64,000 nucleotides of DNA from Pseudomonas sp. UFMG81 (GTDB lineage Bacteria; Pseudomonadota; Gammaproteobacteria; Pseudomonadales; Pseudomonadaceae), in NCBI RefSeq assembly GCF_015354575.1, contig NZ_JACAFQ010000025.1, forward strand, positions 1-64,000. The letters are read 5' to 3'. Made by a program: the position numbers and the translations under genes. The notes beneath the pieces were generated by a model that was given only the letters and a program-made list of their open reading frames with translations, did no database searches and was not told the origin of the DNA. Shown here in pieces: positions 31,157 through 40,749 of the stretch. How positions within the stretch are numbered: position 1 is the stretch's first letter; each line of letters starts with the position of its first letter.

Positions 31157-33988
31157 TTAGACAGTGAAGGCGTCTTGCAGCAGTTTTTCCTGCTGTTCGG
31201 CGTGCTTCGAAGCGTAACCACAGGCTGGCGCGGCAGACGCGTCGCGGCCGGCGTATTCCAGGACCAGTGCCTTGTTGTGGCGGCCCAGGATACGGCGCAT
31301 GTGGTGCTGGCTGCTGTACCAGGCGCCCTGGTTCATCGGCTCTTCCTGACACCACACTGCATGCTTGAGGTTGGTGTAAGGGGCGAGGATTTCGATCAGG
31401 TCGTCCTCAGGGAACGGATACAGCTGCTCGATACGCACGATGGCGATGTCTTCGCGGCCTTCGGCACGGCGCTTTTCCAGCAGGTCGTAGTAGACCTTGC
31501 CGCTGCACAGGATCAGGCGTTCGACCTTGGCCGGATCGAGGGTGTCGATTTCCGGGATCACGGTCTGGAACGAGCCTTCTGCCAGGTCTTCCAGGGTCGA
31601 GATGGCCAGCTTGTGGCGCAGCAGCGACTTTGGCGTCAGGACGATCAGCGGCTTGCGCAGCGGACGGATCACCTGGCGACGCAGCAGGTGGTAGATCTGT
31701 GCCGGGGTGGTCGGTACGCAGACCTGGATGTTGTGCTCGGCGCACAGCTGCAGGTAACGCTCCAGACGCGCGGAGGAGTGCTCCGGGCCCTGCCCTTCAT
31801 AACCATGCGGAAGCAGCATGGTCAGACCGCACAGGCGGCCCCACTTGTGCTCGCCGCTGGTGATGAACTGGTCGATCACCACTTGCGCACCGTTGGCGAA
31901 GTCGCCGAACTGGGCTTCCCAGATCACCAGCGCGTTCGGCGTGGTGGTGGAGTAGCCGTATTCGAAGGCCAGTACCGCTTCTTCCGAAAGGAAGGAGTCG
32001 TACAGCTCGAACTTCGGCTGGCCCGGGAACAGGTTCTGCAGCGGTACGTAGGTGCTGGCGTCCTTCTGGTTGTGCAGCACCGCGTGACGGTGCGAGAAGG
32101 TGCCACGGCCGATGTCCTGGCCGGTCATGCGGATCGGGTGACCTTCGAACTGCAGGGTGGCGTAGGCCATGGTCTCTGCATAACCCCAGTTGATCGGCAA
32201 GCCACCGGCCTGCATCTTCTGACGGTCTTCGTAGATCTTCGACACCTGACGCTGGACGACGAAGCCTTCCGGCAGCTCGAGCAGCTTGGCCGACAGGTCC
32301 TGCAGGGTCTTGAGGTCGAAGCGGGTGTCGTGGCGCGCAGTCCAGGCATGGCCCAGGTACGGGCGCCAGTCGACGAACAGCTCGCGGTTCGGCTCCTTGA
32401 CCAGGCTCTTGACCACGTGCAGGCCGTTGTCCAGCGCGTTGCGGTACTCGTCGATCTTCGCCTGAGCGCGCTCGGCGTCGATACGGCCGGCGCTGATCAG
32501 CTGCTCGGCGTACAGCTCGCGGGTGGTGCGCTGCTTGGTGATCTGCTGGTACATCAGCGGCTGGGTGCCGTTCGGCTCGTCGGCCTCGTTGTGGCCGCGA
32601 CGACGGTAGCAGACCAGGTCGATGACCACGTCACGCTTGAACTGCATGCGGTAATCGATGGCCAGTTGCGTGACGAACAGCACGGCTTCCGGGTCATCAC
32701 CGTTAACGTGCAGGATCGGCGCCTGGATCATCTTGGCGACGTCGGTGCAGTACTCGGTGGAACGCGAGTCCAGCGGGTTGCTGATGGTGAAACCAACCTG
32801 GTTGTTGATCACGATGTGCACAGTGCCGCCGGTCTTGAAACCGCGGGTCTGCGACATCTGGAAGGTTTCCAGCACCACGCCTTGGCCGGCGAATGCGGCG
32901 TCACCGTGGATCGAGATCGGCAGCACCTTGTCACCGACCGTGTCGTTGCGACGGTCCTGACGGGCACGCACCGAACCTTCTACCACCGGCGAGACGATTT
33001 CCAGGTGGGAAGGGTTGAACGCCATGGCCAGGTGAACTTCGCCACCGGGGGTCATCACGTTGGAGGAGAAGCCCTGGTGATACTTCACGTCACCGGAGCC
33101 CAGCTCGTTCATCTTCTTGCCTTCGAACTCGTCGAACAGCTCGCGCGGGTTCTTGCCGAAGGTGTTGACGAGCACGTTCAGGCGGCCACGGTGGGCCATG
33201 CCGATCACGACTTCCTTGGTGCCGTAGCTGCCGGAGCGCTGGATCATTTCGTCCAGCATCGGGATCAGGCTTTCGCCACCCTCCAGGCCGAAGCGCTTGG
33301 TGCCTGGGTACTTGGTGCCCAGGTACTTCTCCAGGCCCTCACCGGCCGTGACGCGCTCGAGCAGGTGCGCCTGCACGTCGGCGGAGAATTCAGGGCGGCC
33401 ACGCACGCTTTCCAGACGCTGCTGGAACCAGCTGCGCTGCTCGGAATCGACGATGTGGGTGAACTCGGCGCCAATGGTGCGACAATATGTCTTCTGCAGG
33501 GCTTCGAAGATTTCGCGTAGGCTCGCTTCCTCTTTGCCGAAGAACAGGTCGCCGGCACGGAAGGTCGTATCAAGATCGGCATTGGTCAAGCCGTAGTGAT
33601 TGATCGACAGGTCTACGGGCGCAGGGCGCTGCCACAACCCCAACGGGTCGAGCTTGGCAGCCTGATGGCCGCGCATACGATAGGCCTGGATCAGTCGCAG
33701 CACTTCAACCTGCTTCTTCTCGTGTTCTGAGCTCACGCTCCCGGCGGAAACCGGTTGGGCGCGGCGCTGGTTCTTTGCCAGCAATACGAAATGGTCGCGG
33801 ATCGTCGAGTGCGATACATCGGTAGCGGTGCTGCCGTCGGCGGGCAACTTCTGGAAGTAAGTGCGCCACTCTTCTGGCACAGCGTTAGGGTCGTGCAGGT
33901 AGAGCTCGTAGAGCTCTTCCACATATGCAGCGTTACCACCTGAAAGGTGGGCGCTATCCCACATGCGCTGCATCACGCTTTCTTGCAT
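31157..33988 (-). CDS. sucA: 2-Oxoglutarate dehydrogenase E1
   Basis: 943 residues, starting MQESVMQRMWDSAHLSGGNA. Thiamine-diphosphate-dependent decarboxylase that feeds succinyl groups to SucB. TPP and substrate motifs are visible: MAHRGRLNVLVN, GDAAFAGQGVV and CYRRRGHNEADEP; the C-terminal transketolase-like half includes FEYGYSTT. Length is normal. The 246-base gap before sdhB contains a hairpin that may set the sdh-to-suc read-through. Confidence 0.97.
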   Translation of the reverse strand: MQESVMQRMWDSAHLSGGNAAYVEELYELYLHDPNAVPEEWRTYFQKLPADGSTATDVSHSTIRDHFVLLAKNQRRAQPVSAGSVSSEHEKKQVEVLRLIQAYRMRGHQAAKLDPLGLWQRPAPVDLSINHYGLTNADLDTTFRAGDLFFGKEEASLREIFEALQKTYCRTIGAEFTHIVDSEQRSWFQQRLESVRGRPEFSADVQAHLLERVTAGEGLEKYLGTKYPGTKRFGLEGGESLIPMLDEMIQRSGSYGTKEVVIGMAHRGRLNVLVNTFGKNPRELFDEFEGKKMNELGSGDVKYHQGFSSNVMTPGGEVHLAMAFNPSHLEIVSPVVEGSVRARQDRRNDTVGDKVLPISIHGDAAFAGQGVVLETFQMSQTRGFKTGGTVHIVINNQVGFTISNPLDSRSTEYCTDVAKMIQAPILHVNGDDPEAVLFVTQLAIDYRMQFKRDVVIDLVCYRRRGHNEADEPNGTQPLMYQQITKQRTTRELYAEQLISAGRIDAERAQAKIDEYRNALDNGLHVVKSLVKEPNRELFVDWRPYLGHAWTARHDTRFDLKTLQDLSAKLLELPEGFVVQRQVSKIYEDRQKMQAGGLPINWGYAETMAYATLQFEGHPIRMTGQDIGRGTFSHRHAVLHNQKDASTYVPLQNLFPGQPKFELYDSFLSEEAVLAFEYGYSTTTPNALVIWEAQFGDFANGAQVVIDQFITSGEHKWGRLCGLTMLLPHGYEGQGPEHSSARLERYLQLCAEHNIQVCVPTTPAQIYHLLRRQVIRPLRKPLIVLTPKSLLRHKLAISTLEDLAEGSFQTVIPEIDTLDPAKVERLILCSGKVYYDLLEKRRAEGREDIAIVRIEQLYPFPEDDLIEILAPYTNLKHAVWCQEEPMNQGAWYSSQHHMRRILGRHNKALVLEYAGRDASAAPACGYASKHAEQQEKLLQDAFTV

Positions 33989-34090
33989 GCTTGGTCACCC
34001 TCGGTTAGGGGACTGATCGGCGAGAGCCACAGCAAACCTGGAAAAGTCCGAACACAGCGACTGAACCACGCCACTTGGATCCTGCTGATT

Positions 34091-34112
34091 TTCCGGGTAC
34101 CAGCCCGGAAAG
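34091..34112. other. Hairpin between sdhB and sucA
   Basis: TTTCCGGG-TACCAG-CCCGGAAA has perfect eight-base arms. No T run follows on the minus strand, so it looks like an mRNA processing or attenuation element within the sdh-suc transcript. Confidence 0.45.
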
Positions 34113-34234
34113 CCCCTGCTGGTCTCATATCTTCATAGGTAATGGGCGCGGGCTTTGTGGGCCCTTGCCCGAGTTTTACCGCGATGCGGGCTCACCACCC
34201 GCACCTCGGTTTACTGCAGGTACAACGCTTTGAA

Positions 34235-34939
34235 TCAGGTGCCGCTTTGCAGCAGCATGTTACGTACGTGGCCGATCGCCTTGGTCGGGTTCAGACCCTT
34301 GGGGCAAACGTTCACGCAGTTCATGATCCCGCGGCAGCGGAACACGCTGAACGGGTCATCCAGGGACGCCAGGCGCTCCTGAGTCTTGGTGTCGCGGCTG
34401 TCGGCCAGGAAGCGGTAGGCCTGCAGCAGCGCGGCGGGGCCCAGGAACTTGTCCGGGTTCCACCAGAACGACGGGCAGGAGGTCGAGCAGCAGGCGCACA
34501 GGATGCACTCGTACAGACCGTCCAGCTTGTCACGATCTTCCGGCGACTGCAGACGCTCGATGGCCGGGGCCGGCGTATCGTTCTGCAGGAACGGCTTCAC
34601 CTTCTCGTACTGCTTGTAGAAGATGCTCATATCGACCACCAGGTCACGAATGACTGGCAGGCCTGGCAGCGGACGCAGAATCAGCTTGTTGCCCTTGACC
34701 ACGCCCGACAGCGGGGTGATGCAGGCCAGGCCGTTCTTGCCGTTCATGTTCATGCCGTCGGAGCCGCACACGCCTTCACGGCAGGAGCGACGGTACGAGA
34801 AGCCCTCGTCCTTTTCCTTGATCAGCGCCAGCACGTCCAGAACCATCAGGTCCTTGCCGCCGGTATCGATGTCGAACGACTCCATCTTGGGGGCCGCGTC
34901 GGTGTCGGGGTTGTAACGGTAAACTTCGACTTTCAACAT
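34235..34939 (-). CDS. sdhB: Succinate dehydrogenase iron-sulfur subunit
   Basis: 234 residues from the ATG at 34939 (MLKVEVYRYNP); AAGG nine bases before supports it over an in-frame GTG three codons earlier. The 2Fe-2S ligands (CREGVCGSDG...C), 4Fe-4S ligands (CILCACCSTSCP) and 3Fe-4S ligands (CRGIMNCVNVCP) are intact. SdhB carries electrons from SdhA flavin to quinone at the inner membrane. It is 11 bp after sdhA. Confidence 0.97.
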   Translation of the reverse strand: MLKVEVYRYNPDTDAAPKMESFDIDTGGKDLMVLDVLALIKEKDEGFSYRRSCREGVCGSDGMNMNGKNGLACITPLSGVVKGNKLILRPLPGLPVIRDLVVDMSIFYKQYEKVKPFLQNDTPAPAIERLQSPEDRDKLDGLYECILCACCSTSCPSFWWNPDKFLGPAALLQAYRFLADSRDTKTQERLASLDDPFSVFRCRGIMNCVNVCPKGLNPTKAIGHVRNMLLQSGT

Positions 34940-34950
34940 AGCAGCCACCC

Positions 34951-36723
34951 TTAGTAAGTCCGGACTTTTGGTTCGAAGGCCGGAACGGTCTTCGGCGCAA
35001 AGTTGACGCCACGCTTGGCAACGCGCTTCTCACCCGGGTAGTACAGGGTGTGGCACAGCCAGTTCTCGTCGTCACGGTCTTCGAAGTCTTCACGGGCGTG
35101 CGCGCCGCGGGACTCTTTACGGGCTTCAGCGGCAATGGCGGTCGCTTCGGCGACTTCCAGCAGGTTCTGCAGCTCCAGCGCTTCGATACGCGCGGTGTTG
35201 AAGGCCTGGGACTTGTCGTTGATCTTGACGTTGGCGATGCGGTCACGCAGGCCGGCCAGCTGCTCGATACCCTTCTGCATGTATTCGCCGGTACGGAATA
35301 CACCGAAGTAGTTCTGCATGCAGCTCTGCAGCTCGCGCTTCAGGCTGGCGACGTCTTCGCCGCTGGTACGCTCGTTGAGCTTGTTCAGGCGGTTGAGCGC
35401 CACATCGACGTCGGTGTCGCTGGCATCGCGGTACTCGACGCCATCGCTCAGTGCCTTTTCCAGGTGCAGGCCGGCAGCACGGCCGAACACCACCAGGTCG
35501 AGCAGCGAGTTGCCGCCCAGGCGGTTGGCACCGTGAACCGATACGCACGCCACTTCGCCTACGGCGAACAGGCCCGGGATGATGTGATCCTTGCCTTCGG
35601 CGTCCATGGTGATGGCCTGGCCATGAATGTTGGTGGCTACGCCGCCCATCATGTAGTGGCAGGTTGGCACGACCGGGACCGGCGCGACCACAGGGTCGAC
35701 GTGGGCGAAGGTCTTGGACAGTTCGCAGATACCTGGCAGGCGGCTGTGCAGCACTTCCTCGCCCAGGTGGTCCAGCTTCAGCAGTACGTGGTCCTTGTTC
35801 GGGCCCACGCCGTTGCCGGCGATGATCTCTTTGACCATGGAACGGGCAACCACGTCGCGGCCTGCCAGGTCCTTCGCGTTCGGCGCGTAACGCTCCATGA
35901 AGCGCTCGCCGTGGGCGTTGATCAGGTAGCCACCCTCACCGCGGCAGCCTTCGGTAACCAGTACACCGGCGCCGGCGATGCCGGTCGGGTGGAACTGCCA
36001 CATCTCGATGTCCTGCACCGGTACACCGGCACGCAGGGCCATGCCGATACCGTCACCGGTATTGATCAGGGCGTTGGTGGTGGAGGCGTAGATACGGCCC
36101 GCACCGCCCGTGGCCAGTACGGTGGCCTTGGACTTGATGTACATGGTTTCGCCGGTTTCGATGCAGATCGCGATCACACCGACGAAAGCGCCGTCCTGGT
36201 TCTTCACCAGGTCTACGGCGTAGTACTCATTAAGGAAGGTGGTGCCTGCTTTCAGGTTGCCCTGGTACAGGGTGTGCAACAGCGCGTGACCGGTACGGTC
36301 CGAAGCTGCGCAGGTACGGGCAGCCTGGCCACCCTTACCGAAGTCCTTGGACTGGCCACCGAACGGACGCTGGTAGATACGGCCGGTTTCGGTACGCGAG
36401 AACGGCAGGCCCATGTGGTCCAGCTCGAAGACCGCAGCCGGACCTTCCTGACACATGTATTCGATCGCGTCCTGGTCACCGATGTAGTCGGAACCCTTGA
36501 CGGTGTCGTACATGTGCCAGCGCCAGTCGTCGTTCGGGTCGGCCGAAGCGATGGCGCAGGTGATGCCGCCCTGGGCGGAAACGGTGTGCGAACGGGTCGG
36601 GAACACCTTGGTGACTACGGCAGTCTTGTGGCCGCCTTGAGCCAGTTGCAGCGCTGCGCGCATGCCTGCGCCGCCGCCACCGATGATGATGGCGTCGAAC
36701 GAAATGGTTGGAATGTTAGCCAT
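34951..36723 (-). CDS. sdhA: Succinate dehydrogenase flavoprotein subunit
   Basis: 590 residues. The FAD-binding [11 protein letters not shown] follows residue 14, and His46 in [10 protein letters not shown] is the covalent flavin site. Active-site elements such as [11 protein letters not shown] and [18 protein letters not shown] are present. It oxidises succinate to fumarate on the cytoplasmic face of complex II. The start is three bases after the sdhD stop. Confidence 0.97.
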   Translation of the reverse strand: MANIPTISFDAIIIGGGGAGMRAALQLAQGGHKTAVVTKVFPTRSHTVSAQGGITCAIASADPNDDWRWHMYDTVKGSDYIGDQDAIEYMCQEGPAAVFELDHMGLPFSRTETGRIYQRPFGGQSKDFGKGGQAARTCAASDRTGHALLHTLYQGNLKAGTTFLNEYYAVDLVKNQDGAFVGVIAICIETGETMYIKSKATVLATGGAGRIYASTTNALINTGDGIGMALRAGVPVQDIEMWQFHPTGIAGAGVLVTEGCRGEGGYLINAHGERFMERYAPNAKDLAGRDVVARSMVKEIIAGNGVGPNKDHVLLKLDHLGEEVLHSRLPGICELSKTFAHVDPVVAPVPVVPTCHYMMGGVATNIHGQAITMDAEGKDHIIPGLFAVGEVACVSVHGANRLGGNSLLDLVVFGRAAGLHLEKALSDGVEYRDASDTDVDVALNRLNKLNERTSGEDVASLKRELQSCMQNYFGVFRTGEYMQKGIEQLAGLRDRIANVKINDKSQAFNTARIEALELQNLLEVAEATAIAAEARKESRGAHAREDFEDRDDENWLCHTLYYPGEKRVAKRGVNFAPKTVPAFEPKVRTY

Positions 36724-36726
36724 GAA

Positions 36727-37095
36727 TCAGATACCCCAGAGAATCTGCACACCCCAGACGAAGTACGCGAACATCGCAACGCCGCATACAGCCTGGAACA
36801 GGAAACGGATCGCAGTCGCCGACTTGCCGAACGCCATCGGCGTCAGGTAGTCGGTGGCAATGGTCCACATGCCGACCCAGGCGTGAGCGCCCAGAGCGAC
36901 AAGTGCCAGCAGGCTGAAGATGCGCATCGCGTTATTGGTGAACAGACCGTGCCACTGGGCATAGTCCATGCCTGGGTGAACGGCGAGGTAGCCGATCAGG
37001 AAGATGAAATAAGCCGCGAGAACGACCGCCGAGACGCGCTGCGCCATCCAGTCGTAGAGGCCCGAACGCGAAAGGTTCGTGACGTTAGTTACCAT
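36727..37095 (-). CDS. sdhD: Succinate dehydrogenase membrane anchor subunit
   Basis: 122 residues starting MVTNVTNLSRSGLYDW; AGGAG eight bases upstream selects the ATG at 37095 over a TTG two codons before. Three membrane helices (about 20-40, 58-78 and 92-115). HAWVGMW holds a His suited to haem b ligation. Anchors SdhAB and helps form the quinone site. Overlaps the end of sdhC by seven bases. Confidence 0.94.
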   Translation of the reverse strand: MVTNVTNLSRSGLYDWMAQRVSAVVLAAYFIFLIGYLAVHPGMDYAQWHGLFTNNAMRIFSLLALVALGAHAWVGMWTIATDYLTPMAFGKSATAIRFLFQAVCGVAMFAYFVWGVQILWGI

Positions 37096-37475
37096 ACCCA
37101 AACTCCTGCCAGAACGATCAGCACCACGGAGATGACGATCACGATTTTCGAGCCCAGCTTGCCGCCTTCCAGCGTCTCACCGACACCCATGTCCATGATC
37201 AGGTGGCGCACACCTGCGACGAGGTGGTACAGCAGGCCGGACAGCAGGCCCCAGGTCACCAGTTTGGCCAGCGGACTGGTCAGACACGCCTTCACCTCGG
37301 CAAAGCCTTCCTCGGAACCCAGCGATTTGCCCAATGCGTACAGCATGATGGCAATGCCGAGGAACAGGATGACGCCGGAGATACGGTGAAGAATGGACGT
37401 GTATGCGGTGATCGGGAGTTTGATGGTCCTTAGGTCTAGGTTTACAGGTCGTTGGCTTTTCACGGCTTTTTTCAC
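37089..37475 (-). CDS. sdhC: Succinate dehydrogenase cytochrome b556 subunit
   Basis: 128 residues with a GTG start preceded by AGGGG. Three membrane helices; the N-terminal SILHRISGV motif and the HLVAGVRHLIMD segment with the haem-ligand His are the cytochrome b556 signatures. First gene of sdhCDAB, which continues towards sucAB-lpdG-sucCD. A consensus sigma-70 promoter lies about 120 bp upstream. Confidence 0.95.
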   Translation of the reverse strand: MKKAVKSQRPVNLDLRTIKLPITAYTSILHRISGVILFLGIAIMLYALGKSLGSEEGFAEVKACLTSPLAKLVTWGLLSGLLYHLVAGVRHLIMDMGVGETLEGGKLGSKIVIVISVVLIVLAGVWVW

Positions 37476-37597
37476 ACTGAAGAGCCCCTAGCGAACAGGG
37501 CAAAGTTGTTGGTAAGTGTACTGGTCAGGTACCCACCACCCAGGAGAGCACGACACCCAGCAGGGCAGGCTTGAAAGCCTCTGGGAGTCGGCTGCCG

Positions 37598-37626
37598 AGT
37601 ATAGACAGTTAGGCTGCTTATGACAA
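37598..37626 (-). promoter_or_regulatory. Sigma-70 promoter of sdhCDAB
   Basis: On the minus strand TTGTCA and TATACT are 17 bases apart, nearly consensus, about 120 bases ahead of the sdhC GTG. The long leader leaves room for post-transcriptional control. Confidence 0.7.
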
Positions 37627-37740
37627 CGCAAGGGGCTAGCCCGAATAGCGCATTGCCTTTAGCGAGCAAAAGGCGTAAACGGGCGAGAATTTCGTGAAAA
37701 ATCAGGGCTCAGAGGGCGTTTCAACCAGCCTTTAGGCAAA

Positions 37741-37768
37741 TTGACATTCGAATTTATCCCTCTATAGT
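37741..37768 (+). promoter_or_regulatory. Sigma-70 promoter of gltA
   Basis: TTGACA and TATAGT are 16 bases apart, about 60 bases ahead of the gltA ATG. The 351-base gltA-sdhC gap holds this and the opposing sdhC promoter; I see nothing else in it. Confidence 0.75.
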
Positions 37769-37826
37769 GGTGCGGGCCCTGCGTGGGGGGTCTGTCTGAT
37801 GATTTCAAGCATTAATAGGAGGCCAC

Positions 37827-39116
37827 ATGGCTGACAAAAAAGCGCAGTTGGTCATCGAGGGCAATGCCCCCGTCGAGCTGCCCATTTTAACCGGCACCGT
37901 TGGTCCTGATGTTATCGACGTCCGCGGGTTGGGGGCATCCGGCCACTTCACCTTCGACCCCGGTTTCATGGCGACCGCCTCGTGCGAGTCGAAGATCACC
38001 TACATTGACGGCGACAAGGGCATCCTGCTGCACCGCGGCTACCCGATCGAACAGCTCGCCGAGCAATCCGACTACCTCGAAACCTGCTACCTGCTGCTCA
38101 ACGGCGAACTACCCAACGCCGAGCAGAAGGCCCAGTTCGTCAGCACCGTGAAGAACCACACCATGGTCCACGAGCAGCTGAAGTCGTTCTTCAACGGTTT
38201 CCGCCGCGATGCTCACCCGATGGCGGTGATGTGCGGCGTGGTTGGTGCCCTGTCGGCGTTCTATCACGACTCGCTGGACATCAATAACCCGCAACACCGC
38301 GAAATCTCCGCGGTGCGCCTGGTCGCCAAGATGCCGACCCTGGCCGCGATGGTGTACAAGTACTCCATGGGCCAGCCCATGATGTACCCGCGCAACGACC
38401 TGTCGTACGCGGAAAACTTCCTGCACATGATGTTCAACACGCCGTGCGAGATCAAACCGATCAGCCCGACGCTGGCCAAGGCCATGGACCGGATCTTCAT
38501 CCTCCACGCCGACCATGAGCAGAACGCCTCCACCTCCACCGTGCGCCTGGCAGGCTCTTCGGGCGCCAACCCGTTCGCCTGTATCGCCGCCGGCATCGCC
38601 GCACTGTGGGGCCCTGCCCACGGCGGTGCGAACGAAGCCGTACTGACCATGCTCGATGAAATTGGCGATGTCTCGAACATCGACAAGTACATCGCCAAGG
38701 CCAAGGACAAGAACGACCCGTTCAAGCTGATGGGCTTCGGTCACCGCGTCTACAAGAATCGCGACCCGCGCGCCACCGTGATGAAGCAGACCTGCGACGA
38801 AGTGCTGAGCGAGCTGGGCATCAAGAACGACCCGCAGCTGGAACTGGCCATGCGCCTGGAAGAGATCGCCCTCACCGATCCGTACTTCATCGAGCGTTCG
38901 CTCTATCCGAACGTCGACTTCTACTCGGGCATCATCCTGAAAGCCATCGGCATTCCGACCAGCATGTTCACCGTGATCTTCGCCCTGGCACGCACCGTGG
39001 GCTGGATCTCGCACTGGAAAGAAATGCTCTCCGGCCCGTACAAGATCGGCCGCCCGCGCCAGCTGTACACCGGTTACGAAAAGCGCGACATCGTCGAGCT
39101 GAAGGACCGCAAGTAA
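37827..39116 (+). CDS. gltA: Citrate synthase (type II)
   Basis: 429 residues, the size of the hexameric, NADH-sensitive Gram-negative enzyme. Condenses acetyl-CoA with oxaloacetate. Catalytic segments are clear: [29 protein letters not shown] and [15 protein letters not shown]. Strong AGGAGG seven bases ahead of the ATG. Divergent from sdhC, so the two TCA units share one control region. Confidence 0.97.
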   Translation: MADKKAQLVIEGNAPVELPILTGTVGPDVIDVRGLGASGHFTFDPGFMATASCESKITYIDGDKGILLHRGYPIEQLAEQSDYLETCYLLLNGELPNAEQKAQFVSTVKNHTMVHEQLKSFFNGFRRDAHPMAVMCGVVGALSAFYHDSLDINNPQHREISAVRLVAKMPTLAAMVYKYSMGQPMMYPRNDLSYAENFLHMMFNTPCEIKPISPTLAKAMDRIFILHADHEQNASTSTVRLAGSSGANPFACIAAGIAALWGPAHGGANEAVLTMLDEIGDVSNIDKYIAKAKDKNDPFKLMGFGHRVYKNRDPRATVMKQTCDEVLSELGIKNDPQLELAMRLEEIALTDPYFIERSLYPNVDFYSGIILKAIGIPTSMFTVIFALARTVGWISHWKEMLSGPYKIGRPRQLYTGYEKRDIVELKDRK

Positions 39117-39134
39117 GCCCTAACGGCCGAACGC

Positions 39135-39164
39135 AAAAAGGCTGCCCTCGGGCAGCCTTTTTTG
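39135..39164 (+). terminator. Rho-independent terminator of gltA
   Basis: AAAAAGGCTGCC-CTCG-GGCAGCCTTTTTT: eight-base GC-rich stem, short loop and T run, 18 bases after the stop. Confidence 0.9.
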
Positions 39165-39230
39165 TTTTCCATCCTGTGGTGGCCTCTGCGATTCACCCGC
39201 GAAAAGGCCGGCACAGCTCACCCATGAGCC

Positions 39231-39836
39231 TCAGTTCTTCTCAGCCTTCTCGCGCAGCGCTTTCAATGTGTTGAACGGCGCATCCACCACGAACTTGTTG
39301 GCCACCATCGCCGGCACACTGCCCCCTGGCTCGGTGTGCACCTGGTAGATCACCTCGGTACTGTCGCCCTTGGGTACCAGCTTCCAGAAACCCTCTACCT
39401 GGGACACGCGGACGTAGCCTTTTTCTTCCGGCAGGTAAGTCGGCTCTTCCTTCAACGTACGCGTCAGGCTGCCATCAGGCCCCTGCACCGTGGTGACATG
39501 CAGGACCGAATCACGCGCCGTCACCGGCCAGGGCGTGTTGAACTGGGTGTAGGTCCAACTCTGGTCACCTTCCTGCTTGAGCAACTTCTGCGACTTGCAT
39601 TCGTGAATCCAGGCACAGGCACCCACTACGTCTTCCTGCAGCGCCCTGACCTTGGCCAACGGCGCCTTGATCACGGTCACGCCGCGGTAAGCCTTGTACT
39701 TCGAGCCGGCCACCTCACTCAACGAGACCTTGATGCCCTCCTCGTCCTTGGCCACCTGCCAGTTCTCGGCCCAGGCCACCGGGGCCAGCACCACACCCAT
39801 GCCACACAGCAGGGCAATACGCTTGATCGATCTCAT
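39231..39836 (-). CDS. START-domain periplasmic protein
   Basis: 201 residues with a signal peptide cut after PVAWA|EN. The mature part fits a START/SRPBCC-like lipid-binding fold: WQVAKDEEGIKVSLSE, repeated strands FNTPWPVTARDSVLHV and GFWKLVPKGDSTEVIYQ, and a long C-terminal helix. START domains usually bind a lipid or other hydrophobic ligand. It lies 33 bp after a YkgJ gene behind a PsrA-like palindrome, which would suit a lipid-related job. Ligand unknown. Confidence 0.82.
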   Translation of the reverse strand: MRSIKRIALLCGMGVVLAPVAWAENWQVAKDEEGIKVSLSEVAGSKYKAYRGVTVIKAPLAKVRALQEDVVGACAWIHECKSQKLLKQEGDQSWTYTQFNTPWPVTARDSVLHVTTVQGPDGSLTRTLKEEPTYLPEEKGYVRVSQVEGFWKLVPKGDSTEVIYQVHTEPGGSVPAMVANKFVVDAPFNTLKALREKAEKN

Positions 39837-39869
39837 CGTCTTGTTCCTTGTTGTCGAAGATCCAACCGG

Positions 39870-40124
39870 TCACGCCGCCGTCATCTGCTCCAGCCATCCG
39901 ATGATACGAATGGCGTCGTCACGGTCATTGCCACAGACATCCACCTCGGCCTTGAACCCCCCGCACACCGCTGGCCGCTCAGGCTTGCCGAACAGCGCAC
40001 AGAGGTTTTCGACATTCAGGTGCAGGCAACGTTCGCCAGCCGGCTTGCCCTGCGGCATGCCGGGGATCGGCGAACTGATGGACGGGGCGATGCAGCAGGC
40101 ACCGCAGCCCAGGCGGCAATTCAT
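39870..40124 (-). CDS. YkgJ-family cysteine cluster protein
   Basis: 84 residues. CRLGCGACCIAP at the N terminus plus CLHL and LCALF give the Cys set of the YkgJ (UPF0153) family, thought to bind a metal, probably zinc or iron. No signal peptide, so cytoplasmic. It is the first gene of a pair with the START-domain gene. Function unknown. Confidence 0.82.
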   Translation of the reverse strand: MNCRLGCGACCIAPSISSPIPGMPQGKPAGERCLHLNVENLCALFGKPERPAVCGGFKAEVDVCGNDRDDAIRIIGWLEQMTAA

Positions 40125-40179
40125 GACAACAGGACTCCCAGGAGCAAAGCGGGACGAACATCCCTGGATACTAACCGCT

Positions 40180-40195
40180 CAAACATATGTTTGAA
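40180..40195. promoter_or_regulatory. PsrA-like operator
   Basis: TCAAACATATGTTTGA is a perfect 16-base palindrome that matches the PsrA motif (G/C)AAAC-N2/4-GTTT(G/C). It lies 56 bases upstream of the YkgJ start. PsrA is the TetR-type fatty-acid-responsive regulator of pseudomonads. Confidence 0.6.
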
Positions 40196-40231
40196 ATTAC
40201 CGGACAGATGAAATCGCCAGTGACCCGGCAG

Positions 40232-40687
40232 TCAGTTGCGGAATTCGAACTCGATGGCCGCGCCGTCCACATCCCGGCGGCTGTCGTTGCGCAACTGCAG
40301 CTGCATTTCGTTGCTGATCAATCGGCCGTTGAGCTGGAACGGGCTGCTATCGGACTCTGGCTTGGTGGGGAACATCGACGGCAGCATCGGCTTGCGCACC
40401 ACCGGCCCATCACCCAGGTCCGGCTCCAGATTCTTGACCATCTCGCTAGGCAGGCTCAGGTCGACCTTGGCCTTGGGCAGCGGCTTGGCAACAGCCTTGC
40501 TGACCGGCTTCTTCGCCTTGGGCCTGGGTTTGGCAGCCGCCTTCGAAGCAGGTTTGGCAGGCGCCTTGGCCCCCTGCTTTTGCACGGCCTGCGCCTTGAC
40601 TGGCGCCTGCGCAGGCTGCGCAGCACTGACCGAAGACCAGGGCAATGCGAGCATCAGGGCAATGGCGAGAGGACGGAGCAGTTTCAT
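40232..40687 (-). CDS. Exported Lys/Ala/Pro-rich hypothetical protein
   Basis: 151 residues from MKLLRPLAIALML; an ATG five codons upstream is an alternative and neither has a clear ribosome site. Signal peptide cut near VSAAQ. Residues about 25-75 are a low-complexity Ala/Lys/Pro tract (KPRPKAKKP), typical of cell-wall-spanning or nucleic-acid-like linkers, and the C-terminal 60 residues are more ordered (PFQLNGRLISNEMQLQL). Function unknown. It lies 62 bp downstream of the MocR-type gene on the same strand. Confidence 0.65.
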   Translation of the reverse strand: MKLLRPLAIALMLALPWSSVSAAQPAQAPVKAQAVQKQGAKAPAKPASKAAAKPRPKAKKPVSKAVAKPLPKAKVDLSLPSEMVKNLEPDLGDGPVVRKPMLPSMFPTKPESDSSPFQLNGRLISNEMQLQLRNDSRRDVDGAAIEFEFRN

Positions 40688-40749
40688 GGGTACCAGGGGC
40701 ATACGCTGTAAAACGCGTATGCTCCCTGTTCCCCGCTCATCTGACAAGC

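Noticed and set aside
29981-33520. A very long plus-strand frame (over 1100 codons) opposite sucB and sucA.
   Set aside because: It is the antisense shadow of strongly codon-biased GC-rich genes; no conserved domain and the sense strand is unambiguous.
35050-37389. A 779-codon plus-strand frame opposite sdhA-sdhC.
   Set aside because: Antisense shadow of succinate dehydrogenase genes.
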